Source: Candidatus Oleimmundimicrobium americanum (lineage in GTDB: Bacteria; Actinomycetota; Aquicultoria; UBA3085; Oleimmundimicrobiaceae). From it: a stretch of 35,868 nucleotides of DNA. The stretch is taken from positions 1 through 35,868 of the forward strand of contig DFBH01000022.1 in the NCBI GenBank assembly GCA_002366545.1. The letters are read 5' to 3'. The notes under the pieces were generated by a model. That model was given only the letters and a program-made list of their open reading frames with translations, had not been told where the DNA came from and did not search any database. How positions within the stretch are numbered: the first letter of the stretch is position 1; each line of letters opens with the position of its first letter. Below are positions 16,191 to 24,018 of this stretch, piece after piece. Position numbers and translations under genes: made by a program.

Positions 16191-16771
16191 TGAGTTTATT
16201 GGGTTTTTACGATGTGAAGAAAATGGTAATCTTAGCTCTTCTTTTTGCCGCAGGGACAGTTCTTTATATTCTTGAATCTCTCTACTTTCCTGTTTTCCTA
16301 ATTCCCGGCATTAAATTGGGCATAACTAACATCGTTACGTTGATTCTTGTGGTCTTTTTTTCTTGGCGAGATTGTGTATTTAATGCAATGGCTCGCACAA
16401 TTGTTGGTTCGTTGGTAACGGGTTCCTTTTTTACGCCGGCTTTTCTTTTTAGCTTGAGTGGAGCTCTTGTGAGTACAATCATTATGTTAATTATGTATAA
16501 ATTTTTTTATGGCAAGTTTAGTCTGGTCGGGATAAGTGTAGCTGGGGCTGTCTCTCATAACGCGACACAGCTATTTTTAGCGGAGGCGTTGTTTATCAAA
16601 CATTGGGGAATTATTTTACAGGCCCCTATTCTTATTTTAGCCGCTGTTATGACGGGGGCAATTAATGGAGTTATAGCCAATCTCTTTGCAGAAAGAGCTA
16701 TTTCTATTCCTGAATTTGAAAACTCCCTCTCTGCTAAGGTTAATTTACGGAGGTTTGATGAGCGCTTCTAA
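16190..16771 (+). CDS. Gx transporter family membrane protein (heptaprenyl diphosphate synthase component I-like)
   Basis: A polytopic membrane protein of about six helices and 193 residues, of the family named after heptaprenyl diphosphate synthase component I but more likely a small substrate-binding transporter component. Recognisable segments are YFPVFLIPGIKLGITNIVTL, the short MARTIVGSLVTGSF block and SGALVSTIIMLIMY. The ATG at 16190 shares its A with the stop codon of the NusG_II gene (TGATG); a GTG three bases earlier is an alternative start. Its last 14 bases overlap the radC start. The substrate is not evident. Pairing with NusG_II suggests a joint role linked to extracytoplasmic redox or flavin handling, which is inference. 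Confidence 0.8.
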   Translation: MSLLGFYDVKKMVILALLFAAGTVLYILESLYFPVFLIPGIKLGITNIVTLILVVFFSWRDCVFNAMARTIVGSLVTGSFFTPAFLFSLSGALVSTIIMLIMYKFFYGKFSLVGISVAGAVSHNATQLFLAEALFIKHWGIILQAPILILAAVMTGAINGVIANLFAERAISIPEFENSLSAKVNLRRFDERF

Positions 16772-17453
16772 CTATCGTTTGACCATAAAGGAAATGCCAC
16801 CCGATATAAGGTCTCGAGAAAGACTTTTTCGTTATGGTGTGGGCGCTCTTTCCGATGCCGAGTTGTTGGCAATCATTCTTGGGACCGGCAACAAAGAAGA
16901 AACCACTCTGCAACTAAGTCAGTTTATCTTAAGTAAATTTGAAACTTTAAATAAGTTAGCATCAGCAAATTACGAAGAATTAGTTGAGATTAATGGAATA
17001 GGAGCAGCCAAGTCTTCCCAGATTTTAGCGTCAATTGAACTTGGAAAGAGGATAAGCGTTGCTTCTAATGGAAAAGGGGACTTTATTTCATGTCCCGAAG
17101 ATATTGTTAATTTGTTTATGACGGAAATGAGATTTCTTGATAAAGAGTGTTTTAAGGCAGCACTTTTAAATACCAAGAATCGAGTTTTAAAGGTTGTTGA
17201 AGTTTCCACGGGGAGTCTAAGTTCTTCTGTGGTTCATCCCCGAGAATTATATAAATTTGCTGTAAGGTGTAGCGCCGCTTCAATAATAGTTGTTCATAAT
17301 CATCCAAGCGGGGATCCTTCACCGAGCAAGGAGGATATTTGTTTAACTCAACGTTTAAGCGAGGCAGGTAAGATTTTGGGGATAGAATTGTTGGACCACC
17401 TTGTAATTGGTGACGGGAGTTATGTTAGCTTTAAAGAAAAAGGTCTAATTTAA
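16758..17453 (+). CDS. radC: RadC family protein (JAMM/MPN+ metalloprotease-like)
   Basis: RadC proteins have an N-terminal helix-hairpin-helix part and a C-terminal JAMM domain; despite the name their role in repair is doubtful. The HhH region is visible as NGIGAAKSSQILASIEL (about 80-97). The JAMM metal-binding motif HNHPSGDPSPSKED is complete, with a conserved TGSLSSSVVHPRE segment before it. The start is ATG 16758, preceded by ACGGAGG at 16747-16753, giving a protein of 231 residues, the family norm; the open frame continues upstream but inside the Gx gene. The stop lies about 120 bases before mreB, the classical radC-mreB neighbourhood. Confidence 0.92.
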   Translation: MSASNYRLTIKEMPPDIRSRERLFRYGVGALSDAELLAIILGTGNKEETTLQLSQFILSKFETLNKLASANYEELVEINGIGAAKSSQILASIELGKRISVASNGKGDFISCPEDIVNLFMTEMRFLDKECFKAALLNTKNRVLKVVEVSTGSLSSSVVHPRELYKFAVRCSAASIIVVHNHPSGDPSPSKEDICLTQRLSEAGKILGIELLDHLVIGDGSYVSFKEKGLI

Positions 17454-17503
17454 CTTCGGAGAGTTGCAGTAAAATGTTCGACGTTATAAACTATTTTTTT
17501 GAT

Positions 17504-17531
17504 TTATCATTTTAGTAAAATTTGGTAATAT
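17504..17531 (+). promoter_or_regulatory. Weak candidate promoter of the mre operon
   Basis: In the 124-base gap between radC and mreB, TTATCA and TAATAT are 16 bases apart; each matches four of six consensus positions. The gap is otherwise AT-rich with no terminator that I can see. Several similar weak alternatives exist, for example TTGCAG with TATAAA near 17464-17490. Confidence 0.25.
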
Positions 17532-17577
17532 TTGTTAACCTTATTGTGTTTTTAGGTTTTTTAGAAAGGATGATAAT

Positions 17578-18609
17578 GTGTTTAATTTTTTAACAGTTCC
17601 GTTTGGTAAAGATATGGCAGTAGATTTAGGAACCGCTACTACCCTTGTTCATGTAAAAGGTAAAGGCATAGTACTGATGGAACCTTCCGTGGTTTCAGTT
17701 GAGAAAAATACAGGGAAGATCCTTGCTGTTGGCGCAGAGGCTAAAAGGATGCTGGGCAGGACGCCCGGAAGCATTGTCGCCATACGTCCAATGAGAGATG
17801 GGGTAATTGCTGATTTCGATGTAACCGAAAGCATGATTCGTTATTTTATACAGAAGGTTCATAAGCGGAGATTTGCTGTTAAGCCACGAGTTGTTGTTTG
17901 TGTGCCCTCCGGAGTTACCGAAGTTGAAAAAAGAGCTGTTTTTGAAGCTACCCTTCAAGCAGGGGCAAGAGCTGCTTATCTAATTGAAGAGCCAATGGCG
18001 GCCGCAATTGGAGCCAGTCTCCCAATTCAAGATCCGACGGGCAATATGATATGTGATATTGGTGGAGGAACCACAGAGGTTGCAGTAATATCATTGGGCG
18101 GCATTGTATGTAGTGAATCAATTCGAGTAGGTGGAGATGAATTTGATGAGGCCATAATAAGTCACGTGAAAAAAGAATATAACGTGATGATAGGGGAAAG
18201 AACGGCTGAGGAAATAAAGATAGAAATAGGCTCGGCTTATCCTCTTGAAGAAGAGGAAGATGTAGAGGTACGCGGAAGAGATCTTTTAATGGGTTTACCG
18301 AAAAACATCACGCTTTCTTCAGAAGAGATAAGAATTGCTATCAATGAGCCTCTAAATGCAGTAATTACTGCGATAAAAACTACTTTGGAGAGAACGCCAC
18401 CGGAGCTTTCCAGTGACATTATGGATAGAGGTCTCGTTCTGGCGGGCGGCGGTTCTCTTTTAAGAGGATTGGATGAAAAATTAAGACAGGAAACAGGGAT
18501 GCCGGTTTATCTTGCTGATGACCCTATGACTTGTGTTGTAATGGGATCAGGAAAATCATTGGAAGAAATAAATGTGCTTAAAAAGATACTTATCGGGGTA
18601 CAACGGTAG
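17578..18609 (+). CDS. mreB: Rod shape-determining protein MreB
   Basis: MreB is the bacterial actin that forms membrane-associated filaments and directs lateral wall synthesis. The actin-fold ATP-binding motifs are intact: DLGTATT near residue 16 and [13 protein letters not shown] at about 159. The family blocks [38 protein letters not shown] and [14 protein letters not shown] all follow. Length of 343 is standard. The GTG start has AAAGGA 7 bases upstream and starts [18 protein letters not shown], where F2/F4 may form the short membrane-binding end. It begins an operon with mreC, mreD, mrdA and rodA. Confidence 0.97.
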   Translation: MFNFLTVPFGKDMAVDLGTATTLVHVKGKGIVLMEPSVVSVEKNTGKILAVGAEAKRMLGRTPGSIVAIRPMRDGVIADFDVTESMIRYFIQKVHKRRFAVKPRVVVCVPSGVTEVEKRAVFEATLQAGARAAYLIEEPMAAAIGASLPIQDPTGNMICDIGGGTTEVAVISLGGIVCSESIRVGGDEFDEAIISHVKKEYNVMIGERTAEEIKIEIGSAYPLEEEEDVEVRGRDLLMGLPKNITLSSEEIRIAINEPLNAVITAIKTTLERTPPELSSDIMDRGLVLAGGGSLLRGLDEKLRQETGMPVYLADDPMTCVVMGSGKSLEEINVLKKILIGVQR

Positions 18610-18659
18610 CATTCACTTTGTATCTTTGTGATAGTGGAACAATTGAGAGGTGTTAGATT

Positions 18660-19514
18660 TTGCGATTCAAGAGGGGCAGTTTAGATAAATTTGCCCTCAT
18701 CTTTTTAATATTTATAAGTATATTGATTTTAACCTTTCATATCAAAGAATCCAACGATGGTATTTTGCATAAGACACAGATTTTTACCGTAAATTCTTTG
18801 GCCTCTCTTCAGTCGGGTGTTTCAAAGATCGTGTATCCTTTTTACCATGCATGGGAATACGTGAGTGATATCGGGTGTTTAAAAGCGGAGAATAAAAGGC
18901 TTAAAAACGAGGTAGTGGAATTAAAGCAGGAAATTATTTCCATGCGAAATATGCAGAATGAGAACAAACGTTTACGAAAACTGGTTGGCTTCAAGGAAAA
19001 AACGCATTATTCCACCTCACCTGCAAGAATCATCGGAAGGTCCGCAAATAACTGGCAGTCAACTCTCATAATTGACAAAGGATCTGATAATGGGATTAAC
19101 AAAAATATGCCTGTTATGGTAGGTGAAGGCCTCGTTGGACAAGTGGTCGCGGTTTCTTCGCGAGTTGCACAAGTTCAGTTGATAACCGATCAAAAAAGCG
19201 GAGTTGCGTCTCAACTATTAATTTCAGGGGAAACGGGTATTGTTGAAGGTCAAGTAACAGGGGAACTGTTGATGAACTACATCGACAAGGATATTAAAAT
19301 AAGTAAAAATGAGCCCGTCTTAACCTCTGGATTAGGAGGGGTTTTCCCTAAAGGATTATTTGTTGGGACCGTCAGTAAAACCAAAGAGACACCCTATGAT
19401 TTATATAAGCAAGTGTGGGTAAAATCACATGTAAATTTCTCCAACATAGAGGAAGTTCTCATCATTACGGATATTTTGCCCACTCCCTCTTTTCTCTCTG
19501 AAGAAGGAGATTAA
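18660..19514 (+). CDS. mreC: Rod shape-determining protein MreC
   Basis: MreC links the cytoplasmic MreB filaments to the exported wall enzymes. One N-terminal membrane helix lies at about 12-28, then a coiled coil at about 70-110 (NKRLKNEVVELKQEIISMRNM), and a beta-rich C-terminal domain with SPARIIGRSANNW, VMVGEGLVGQVVAVS and LTSGLGGVFPKGLFVG. Length of 284 is typical. The TTG start is chosen on a GAGAGG site about 9 bases upstream. mreD follows after 2 bases. No anomaly is apparent. Confidence 0.94.
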   Translation: MRFKRGSLDKFALIFLIFISILILTFHIKESNDGILHKTQIFTVNSLASLQSGVSKIVYPFYHAWEYVSDIGCLKAENKRLKNEVVELKQEIISMRNMQNENKRLRKLVGFKEKTHYSTSPARIIGRSANNWQSTLIIDKGSDNGINKNMPVMVGEGLVGQVVAVSSRVAQVQLITDQKSGVASQLLISGETGIVEGQVTGELLMNYIDKDIKISKNEPVLTSGLGGVFPKGLFVGTVSKTKETPYDLYKQVWVKSHVNFSNIEEVLIITDILPTPSFLSEEGD

Positions 19515-19516
19515 GC

Positions 19517-20062
19517 GTGCAGTCTTTTTTAATTTTATTTTTAGTTCTATTTGTATCCTTTTTAATCCAAACAGCAGTTGTTCCTTTTTTAAAAATTGGA
19601 GGGATTCAACCCGATTTAGTTTTAATTGTAATTGCGGTCTATGCGTTTATTGAAGGGCCTGTTGTTGGTACGGTGACCGGTTTTGTAGGTGGTTTATTGC
19701 AGGATTTAGCGACGATAAGGAACATGGGGCTCAGTGCTTTGTCAAAAACTATAGCCGGGTATCTTGCCGGCTTAGCAAAAAAGAATGTGGCAAGCGAGAA
19801 TCTTGCCCTGCCCGTAATTGCAGTATTTTTAATATCTTTATCTACTCAAACTATTTATATTTTGCTCTCTTTCTTGGTGGGCGACGCCATTCCTTTTCAA
19901 AAAATTTTTTTTAGAATAATTGCTCCGCGTGCTATTTACGATGGTTTGTTAGCATTGCCGATTTATTTGCTATTTTTGAAAATTATATTTAAAAAGAAAG
20001 ATTCTCGTTATCTTAAAGGAGAATATATTTTAAAAAAAGATAAGAAAATTAAATTGAAGTAA
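19517..20062 (+). CDS. mreD: Rod shape-determining protein MreD
   Basis: A small integral membrane protein (181 residues, about five helices) of the elongasome. The family is poorly conserved, but the order mreC-mreD, the size and features such as GGIQPDLVLIVIAVYAFIEG and VGGLLQDLATIRNMGLSAL support it. The GTG start has AAGGAGA a few bases upstream. The C-terminus is very basic (KKDKKIKLK), fitting a cytoplasmic end. mrdA follows after 16 bases. Confidence 0.88.
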   Translation: MQSFLILFLVLFVSFLIQTAVVPFLKIGGIQPDLVLIVIAVYAFIEGPVVGTVTGFVGGLLQDLATIRNMGLSALSKTIAGYLAGLAKKNVASENLALPVIAVFLISLSTQTIYILLSFLVGDAIPFQKIFFRIIAPRAIYDGLLALPIYLLFLKIIFKKKDSRYLKGEYILKKDKKIKLK

Positions 20063-20078
20063 ATTTGGGTGGGTATAA

Positions 20079-21938
20079 ATGGTGAGACTTGACGATTCAA
20101 TAAAGAAGAGATTAGCCGTTGTCGGAGTGATGGTTGTAATCATCTTTAGCATACTTTTAATAAGACTTTGGAGTCTTCAGGTAATTGCGGTAGATAAATA
20201 CTCTAAAATGGCAGAAAGCAATAGAATAAGGACAATATCGGCCACTGCCTCTCGCGGAATAATCTATGATAGAAATGGAGAAATTCTGGTCAATAATCGT
20301 CCAAGTTTAGTTGTGGCAATTGCGCCCTCGGAAATAGAAAATAAGGGTATGTTGTTAAAATTAGGCAAACTTTTGAACATGACTCCGGATGAGATTGAAG
20401 GAAAGCTAAAAGATAAGACGGCTGATCCTCTAAAACTGCGAGCAATTAAATATGATGTGGAAGAAAATATTGCAGTTTATGTAAAAGAGCACTCCCTTGA
20501 TTTTCCGGGGGTGGAAATAAAAGTGGAATCGGTAAGAAATTACCCAAAGTCAACCATGGCAGTTCATGTCCTTGGCTACTTGGGCGAAATAAACGAAGAG
20601 GAACTGAGGGAAAACGAGAATCAAGAATATGAGTCGGGTGATTTGGTTGGGAAAAGCGGGATAGAGAAGCAATATGAAGGGATTCTTCGAGGAGGAAAAG
20701 GCTTTCAACAGGTTGAGGTGGACGCTTCTGGGAAGGTCGTTCGAATTCTTGATGAAAAGGAGCCCATCGCAGGTAATAATATTCAGTTAACCATCGACAG
20801 TAACTTACAGTTGGCTACAGAAGAGGCATTAAGGGATGCAATTGTGGTTGCTCGAAGAAATGGTTATCCGGATGCAGGTGCGGGGGCTGCGTTAGTTGTT
20901 AATCCAAACACGGGTGAGATATTAGCGATGGCAAGCTATCCAACATACGATGCTTCGTTGTTTATCGGAGGTATTTCATCAAAACAATGGGCTGAACTTA
21001 ACGATAAGTCTTCAAACTTTCCACTCATCAATCGCACTATGATGTGTTCTTATGCACCGGGTTCTGTTTTTAAGCCCGTTACTTATGTTGCGGGGCTAAT
21101 GGAGGGATTGGTTTCTCATAATAGTGCTTTTGATTGTGAGGGAACATGGGTCGGTATGGGAAAAAAGTGGCCCAAACATTGTTGGGATAGAGCCGGCCAC
21201 GGGTTAATGAATTTGAGTTCAGGGTTAAGTGAATCATGCGACATTGTTTTTTATGAAGTTGGTTATAAGCTTTATAAGGCGGGTGGGGAGAAACTCCAAA
21301 AATGGGCACGCGAGTTCGGTTTGGGCTCTAAAACGGATATCGATTTGCCGTCGGAAACCAGGGGTAGGGTTCCGGACAAAGCTTGGAAGAAAAAATTCAA
21401 CGAAAAATATCCCGAGTATCAGCGCTGGGTCCCCGGGGATACGGTCAATTTAGCCATTGGGCAAGGTGATTTATTGACTTCTCCGCTGCAAATAGCTGAT
21501 TTATACGGTGCAATTGCCAACGGGGGGATACTTTGGAAACCCCATTTGGAAAAGAGGGTTTTAACTGCGGGGGGAGAGGAAATTCACAAATTTGAGCGAG
21601 AAAGATTGGCGGATGTTTCTGTATCGGAAAAGATTATGAAAGAATTGCAAAGAGATTTAAGAAGGGTTGCGGTTGACGGAACTGCCAAAAGGGCCCTTGA
21701 GGGGTTTCCCGTTGAAGTGGCTGGTAAAACAGGAACTTCTCAAGTTAAAGGGAAGGATGATTTCGCTTGGTTTGCATGTTACGCTCCAATAAATAGCCCC
21801 CGTTATGCTGTAGCTGTTATGGTTGAGCAAGGCGGACACGGTGGCTCTATCGCGGCCCCGGCAGCCCGTCGGATATTGGCCGCTTCATTTGAACTTCCTT
21901 CAACTGGTCCGATGATTGTTTCAGATAAATCTAGATAG
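20079..21938 (+). CDS. mrdA: Penicillin-binding protein 2 (elongasome transpeptidase)
   Basis: The class B PBP of the elongasome cross-links new peptidoglycan with the help of the RodA polymerase. A single N-terminal membrane anchor lies at about 12-33. The pedestal domain, with ASRGIIYDRNGEIL, spans about 55-240. The transpeptidase has SVFK (329-332), SCD (386-388, the family version of SxN) and KTGT (550-553). Length of 619 is standard. The ATG is preceded by GGGTGGG at about 20067-20073. The rodA gene follows after 9 bases, the usual partner arrangement. Confidence 0.96.
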   Translation: MVRLDDSIKKRLAVVGVMVVIIFSILLIRLWSLQVIAVDKYSKMAESNRIRTISATASRGIIYDRNGEILVNNRPSLVVAIAPSEIENKGMLLKLGKLLNMTPDEIEGKLKDKTADPLKLRAIKYDVEENIAVYVKEHSLDFPGVEIKVESVRNYPKSTMAVHVLGYLGEINEEELRENENQEYESGDLVGKSGIEKQYEGILRGGKGFQQVEVDASGKVVRILDEKEPIAGNNIQLTIDSNLQLATEEALRDAIVVARRNGYPDAGAGAALVVNPNTGEILAMASYPTYDASLFIGGISSKQWAELNDKSSNFPLINRTMMCSYAPGSVFKPVTYVAGLMEGLVSHNSAFDCEGTWVGMGKKWPKHCWDRAGHGLMNLSSGLSESCDIVFYEVGYKLYKAGGEKLQKWAREFGLGSKTDIDLPSETRGRVPDKAWKKKFNEKYPEYQRWVPGDTVNLAIGQGDLLTSPLQIADLYGAIANGGILWKPHLEKRVLTAGGEEIHKFERERLADVSVSEKIMKELQRDLRRVAVDGTAKRALEGFPVEVAGKTGTSQVKGKDDFAWFACYAPINSPRYAVAVMVEQGGHGGSIAAPAARRILAASFELPSTGPMIVSDKSR

Positions 21939-21947
21939 GGTGATTTA

Positions 21948-23057
21948 GTGAAGAAACGAGATATTTTTGAATGGATTAGACTTATAGATTTTAGCTTGAT
22001 TATAACCGCGGCTTTGCTGGTTATTTTCGGCAATTTGATGGTATACAGCGCAACTCACAACGTATCTCAAGGCAGCCAATTTTTTTATCTAAAAAAACAA
22101 ATAACTTTCTCCTTAATAGGTTTTTTAATTGCAGTCTGCATAGTGTTACTTAATTATAATTGGTTTAAACATTATATGATGCCTCTTTATGTTGGCAATA
22201 TTGTTTTATTACTGCTCGTACTTTTTATTGGACGGACAACTTATGGTGCCACCAGATGGATATCAATGGGATTTTTTCACCTTCAGCCCTCTGAATTGGC
22301 TAAGATAATTTTAATTTTAACTCTAAGTGCGTTTCTGGCCGACAAGAAAGGAAACATTGGCAAAATATCCGAATTGTTTACCGTCTTTGCGTATGTTGGT
22401 TTACCTTTACTTTTAATTCTTATACAGCCTGATTTAGGAACGGCTCTTGTTTTTCTGGCCATAATGCTCGGCATGTTGTTTATCTCCAGACTTCGTTGGC
22501 AGCATGCCCTTTTTATTCTCGGCACCGGGATTCTGGTTATCTTTCTTGTTTTTCAGTTTAATTTATTGAGGGAATATCAGATAAACAGGTTGATGGTCTT
22601 TATTAACCCGGGGGTGGATCCGATGGGAGCCGGTTATAATCTGTTACAATCTAAGATAGCGATTGGCTCGGGCAGCTTTTTTGGCAAAGGGCTTTTTTCT
22701 GGAACTCAAACGAGTTTAAATTTTTTACCTGTGCGCTATGCGGACTTTATATTTTCGGTTGTCGGAGAAGAACTGGGATTTTTAGGTGCGGCTTTTCTTT
22801 TGGGCTTATATTTTTTCTTGATATATAGGGGTTTGGCAATAGCTCTTTCAGCTGGAAATCTTTATGGTACTTTAGTTGCCGTCGGTGTTTCGTCGATGTG
22901 GTTTTTTCAGATTTTTGTGAATGTCGGTATGACTATGGGGATTATGCCGATAACCGGAATACCTCTTCCGTTTTTGAGTTATGGAGGTAGTTCAATGTTG
23001 ATAAATTTTGTTGGGGTTGGCCTCTTATTAAATATTTATGCTCATAGATTTAAATAA
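21948..23057 (+). CDS. rodA: Peptidoglycan polymerase RodA (SEDS family)
   Basis: RodA is the SEDS glycosyltransferase that polymerises lipid II during elongation and works with PBP2. About ten membrane helices are visible in 369 residues. The family signatures are TRWISMGFFHLQPSELAKI (102-120), the QPDLGTALVF block with the key Asp at 162, and GIPLPFLSYGGSS near the C-terminus. The GTG start is supported by AGGGTGA 6 bases before it. Not FtsW: it has the operon context and the motif set of RodA. Confidence 0.95.
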   Translation: MKKRDIFEWIRLIDFSLIITAALLVIFGNLMVYSATHNVSQGSQFFYLKKQITFSLIGFLIAVCIVLLNYNWFKHYMMPLYVGNIVLLLLVLFIGRTTYGATRWISMGFFHLQPSELAKIILILTLSAFLADKKGNIGKISELFTVFAYVGLPLLLILIQPDLGTALVFLAIMLGMLFISRLRWQHALFILGTGILVIFLVFQFNLLREYQINRLMVFINPGVDPMGAGYNLLQSKIAIGSGSFFGKGLFSGTQTSLNFLPVRYADFIFSVVGEELGFLGAAFLLGLYFFLIYRGLAIALSAGNLYGTLVAVGVSSMWFFQIFVNVGMTMGIMPITGIPLPFLSYGGSSMLINFVGVGLLLNIYAHRFK

Positions 23058-23076
23058 ATGACGAAAGAGAGGAAAA

Positions 23077-24018
23077 ATGAAGAGAAAAAAAGGGAAAATG
23101 ATGCCCTTTAAAATGAAGACAATTTTAAAATCATTGGGTGAAATAAAAAATGAGGTTCTCTTGCCCGTGTCAATTTTGGTTGCAGGAGAAAAAGGGGTTG
23201 GTAAAAAGTCTTTAATTAACAGAATGGGTTCCAATTCAAAGGAAGTCTTTTCTCTATTTGAGCTTGATACAAAAAATTTTTCGGCAAATCTTTTTTCCAA
23301 GATAGATGAGGCAGATCTCGTTTTAGTCGTTGTAGACGCAACAAAAAAAATAAGCACCGGGGTTAGGAGATTGCTGAAATATCTTGAGGACAACAAAACC
23401 CCGTTTATGTTGATTGTTAATAAAATAGATATTCCGGAAAACTTAGAGGTTCAGCTTGAGCTCGTGAATAATTATCTTGAGAGGTTCCTTCCTGATTTGG
23501 TTTTAGTCTCAATTTTAAAAGATGTAAATATTGAAAATGAATTGATTCCAAGAATAATTTATCGTTGTGGCGATAAAAAACTTTCTCTATCCGCAAAGTT
23601 GCCCATATTTAGGTTGCCCGTTGTAGAAGAAATTATGAAAAGCACCGCGTTACAAAATGCCGCTATAGCGGGAATATCTCTTTATCCCGGGGCTGATATG
23701 CCGATACTTACTACAAATCAAATTAAGATGATATTAAAAATTGCTGTTGCCTATGGGGAAGAAATCGATTTTTCAAGGGCAAGAGAGATACTTATGGTTA
23801 TAGGCGGGGGATTTACTTTTAGAACCATTGCGAGAGAGCTGGTATCTATTTTGCCGGCAGTAGGTTTTATCGCAAAGGCTGCCGTTGCTTATGGTGGAAC
23901 CATAGCTGTAGGCAGAGCTGCCGGCAGCTATTTTGAAAAAGGAATCAGCGATTTATCGGTGGGAGAGATAAGGGACATAGCGTCGGAAACGATAAGGGAG
24001 TTGAAAGGTATAAATTGA
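23077..24018 (+). CDS. GTPase-like DUF697 protein with a degenerate P-loop
   Basis: The 313-residue product has an N-terminal GTPase-like domain and a C-terminal DUF697-type region. The Walker A segment reads GEKGVGKKS (37-45): the position where Ser/Thr normally binds Mg2+ is Lys (K44), so the loop is probably defective. A guanine-specificity motif, NKID (115-118), is kept. I see no clear DxxG. The C-terminal half (about 190-313) has hydrophobic stretches such as LQNAAIAGISLYPGADMP and GFIAKAAVAYGGTIAVGRA, typical of DUF697 membrane-associated proteins. AGAGAGG lies just upstream of the ATG. It sits between rodA and a radical SAM gene in the mre operon, and its stop overlaps the next start (TTGA). 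Function unknown; a shape or membrane role is only suggested by location. Confidence 0.75.
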   Translation: MKRKKGKMMPFKMKTILKSLGEIKNEVLLPVSILVAGEKGVGKKSLINRMGSNSKEVFSLFELDTKNFSANLFSKIDEADLVLVVVDATKKISTGVRRLLKYLEDNKTPFMLIVNKIDIPENLEVQLELVNNYLERFLPDLVLVSILKDVNIENELIPRIIYRCGDKKLSLSAKLPIFRLPVVEEIMKSTALQNAAIAGISLYPGADMPILTTNQIKMILKIAVAYGEEIDFSRAREILMVIGGGFTFRTIARELVSILPAVGFIAKAAVAYGGTIAVGRAAGSYFEKGISDLSVGEIRDIASETIRELKGIN

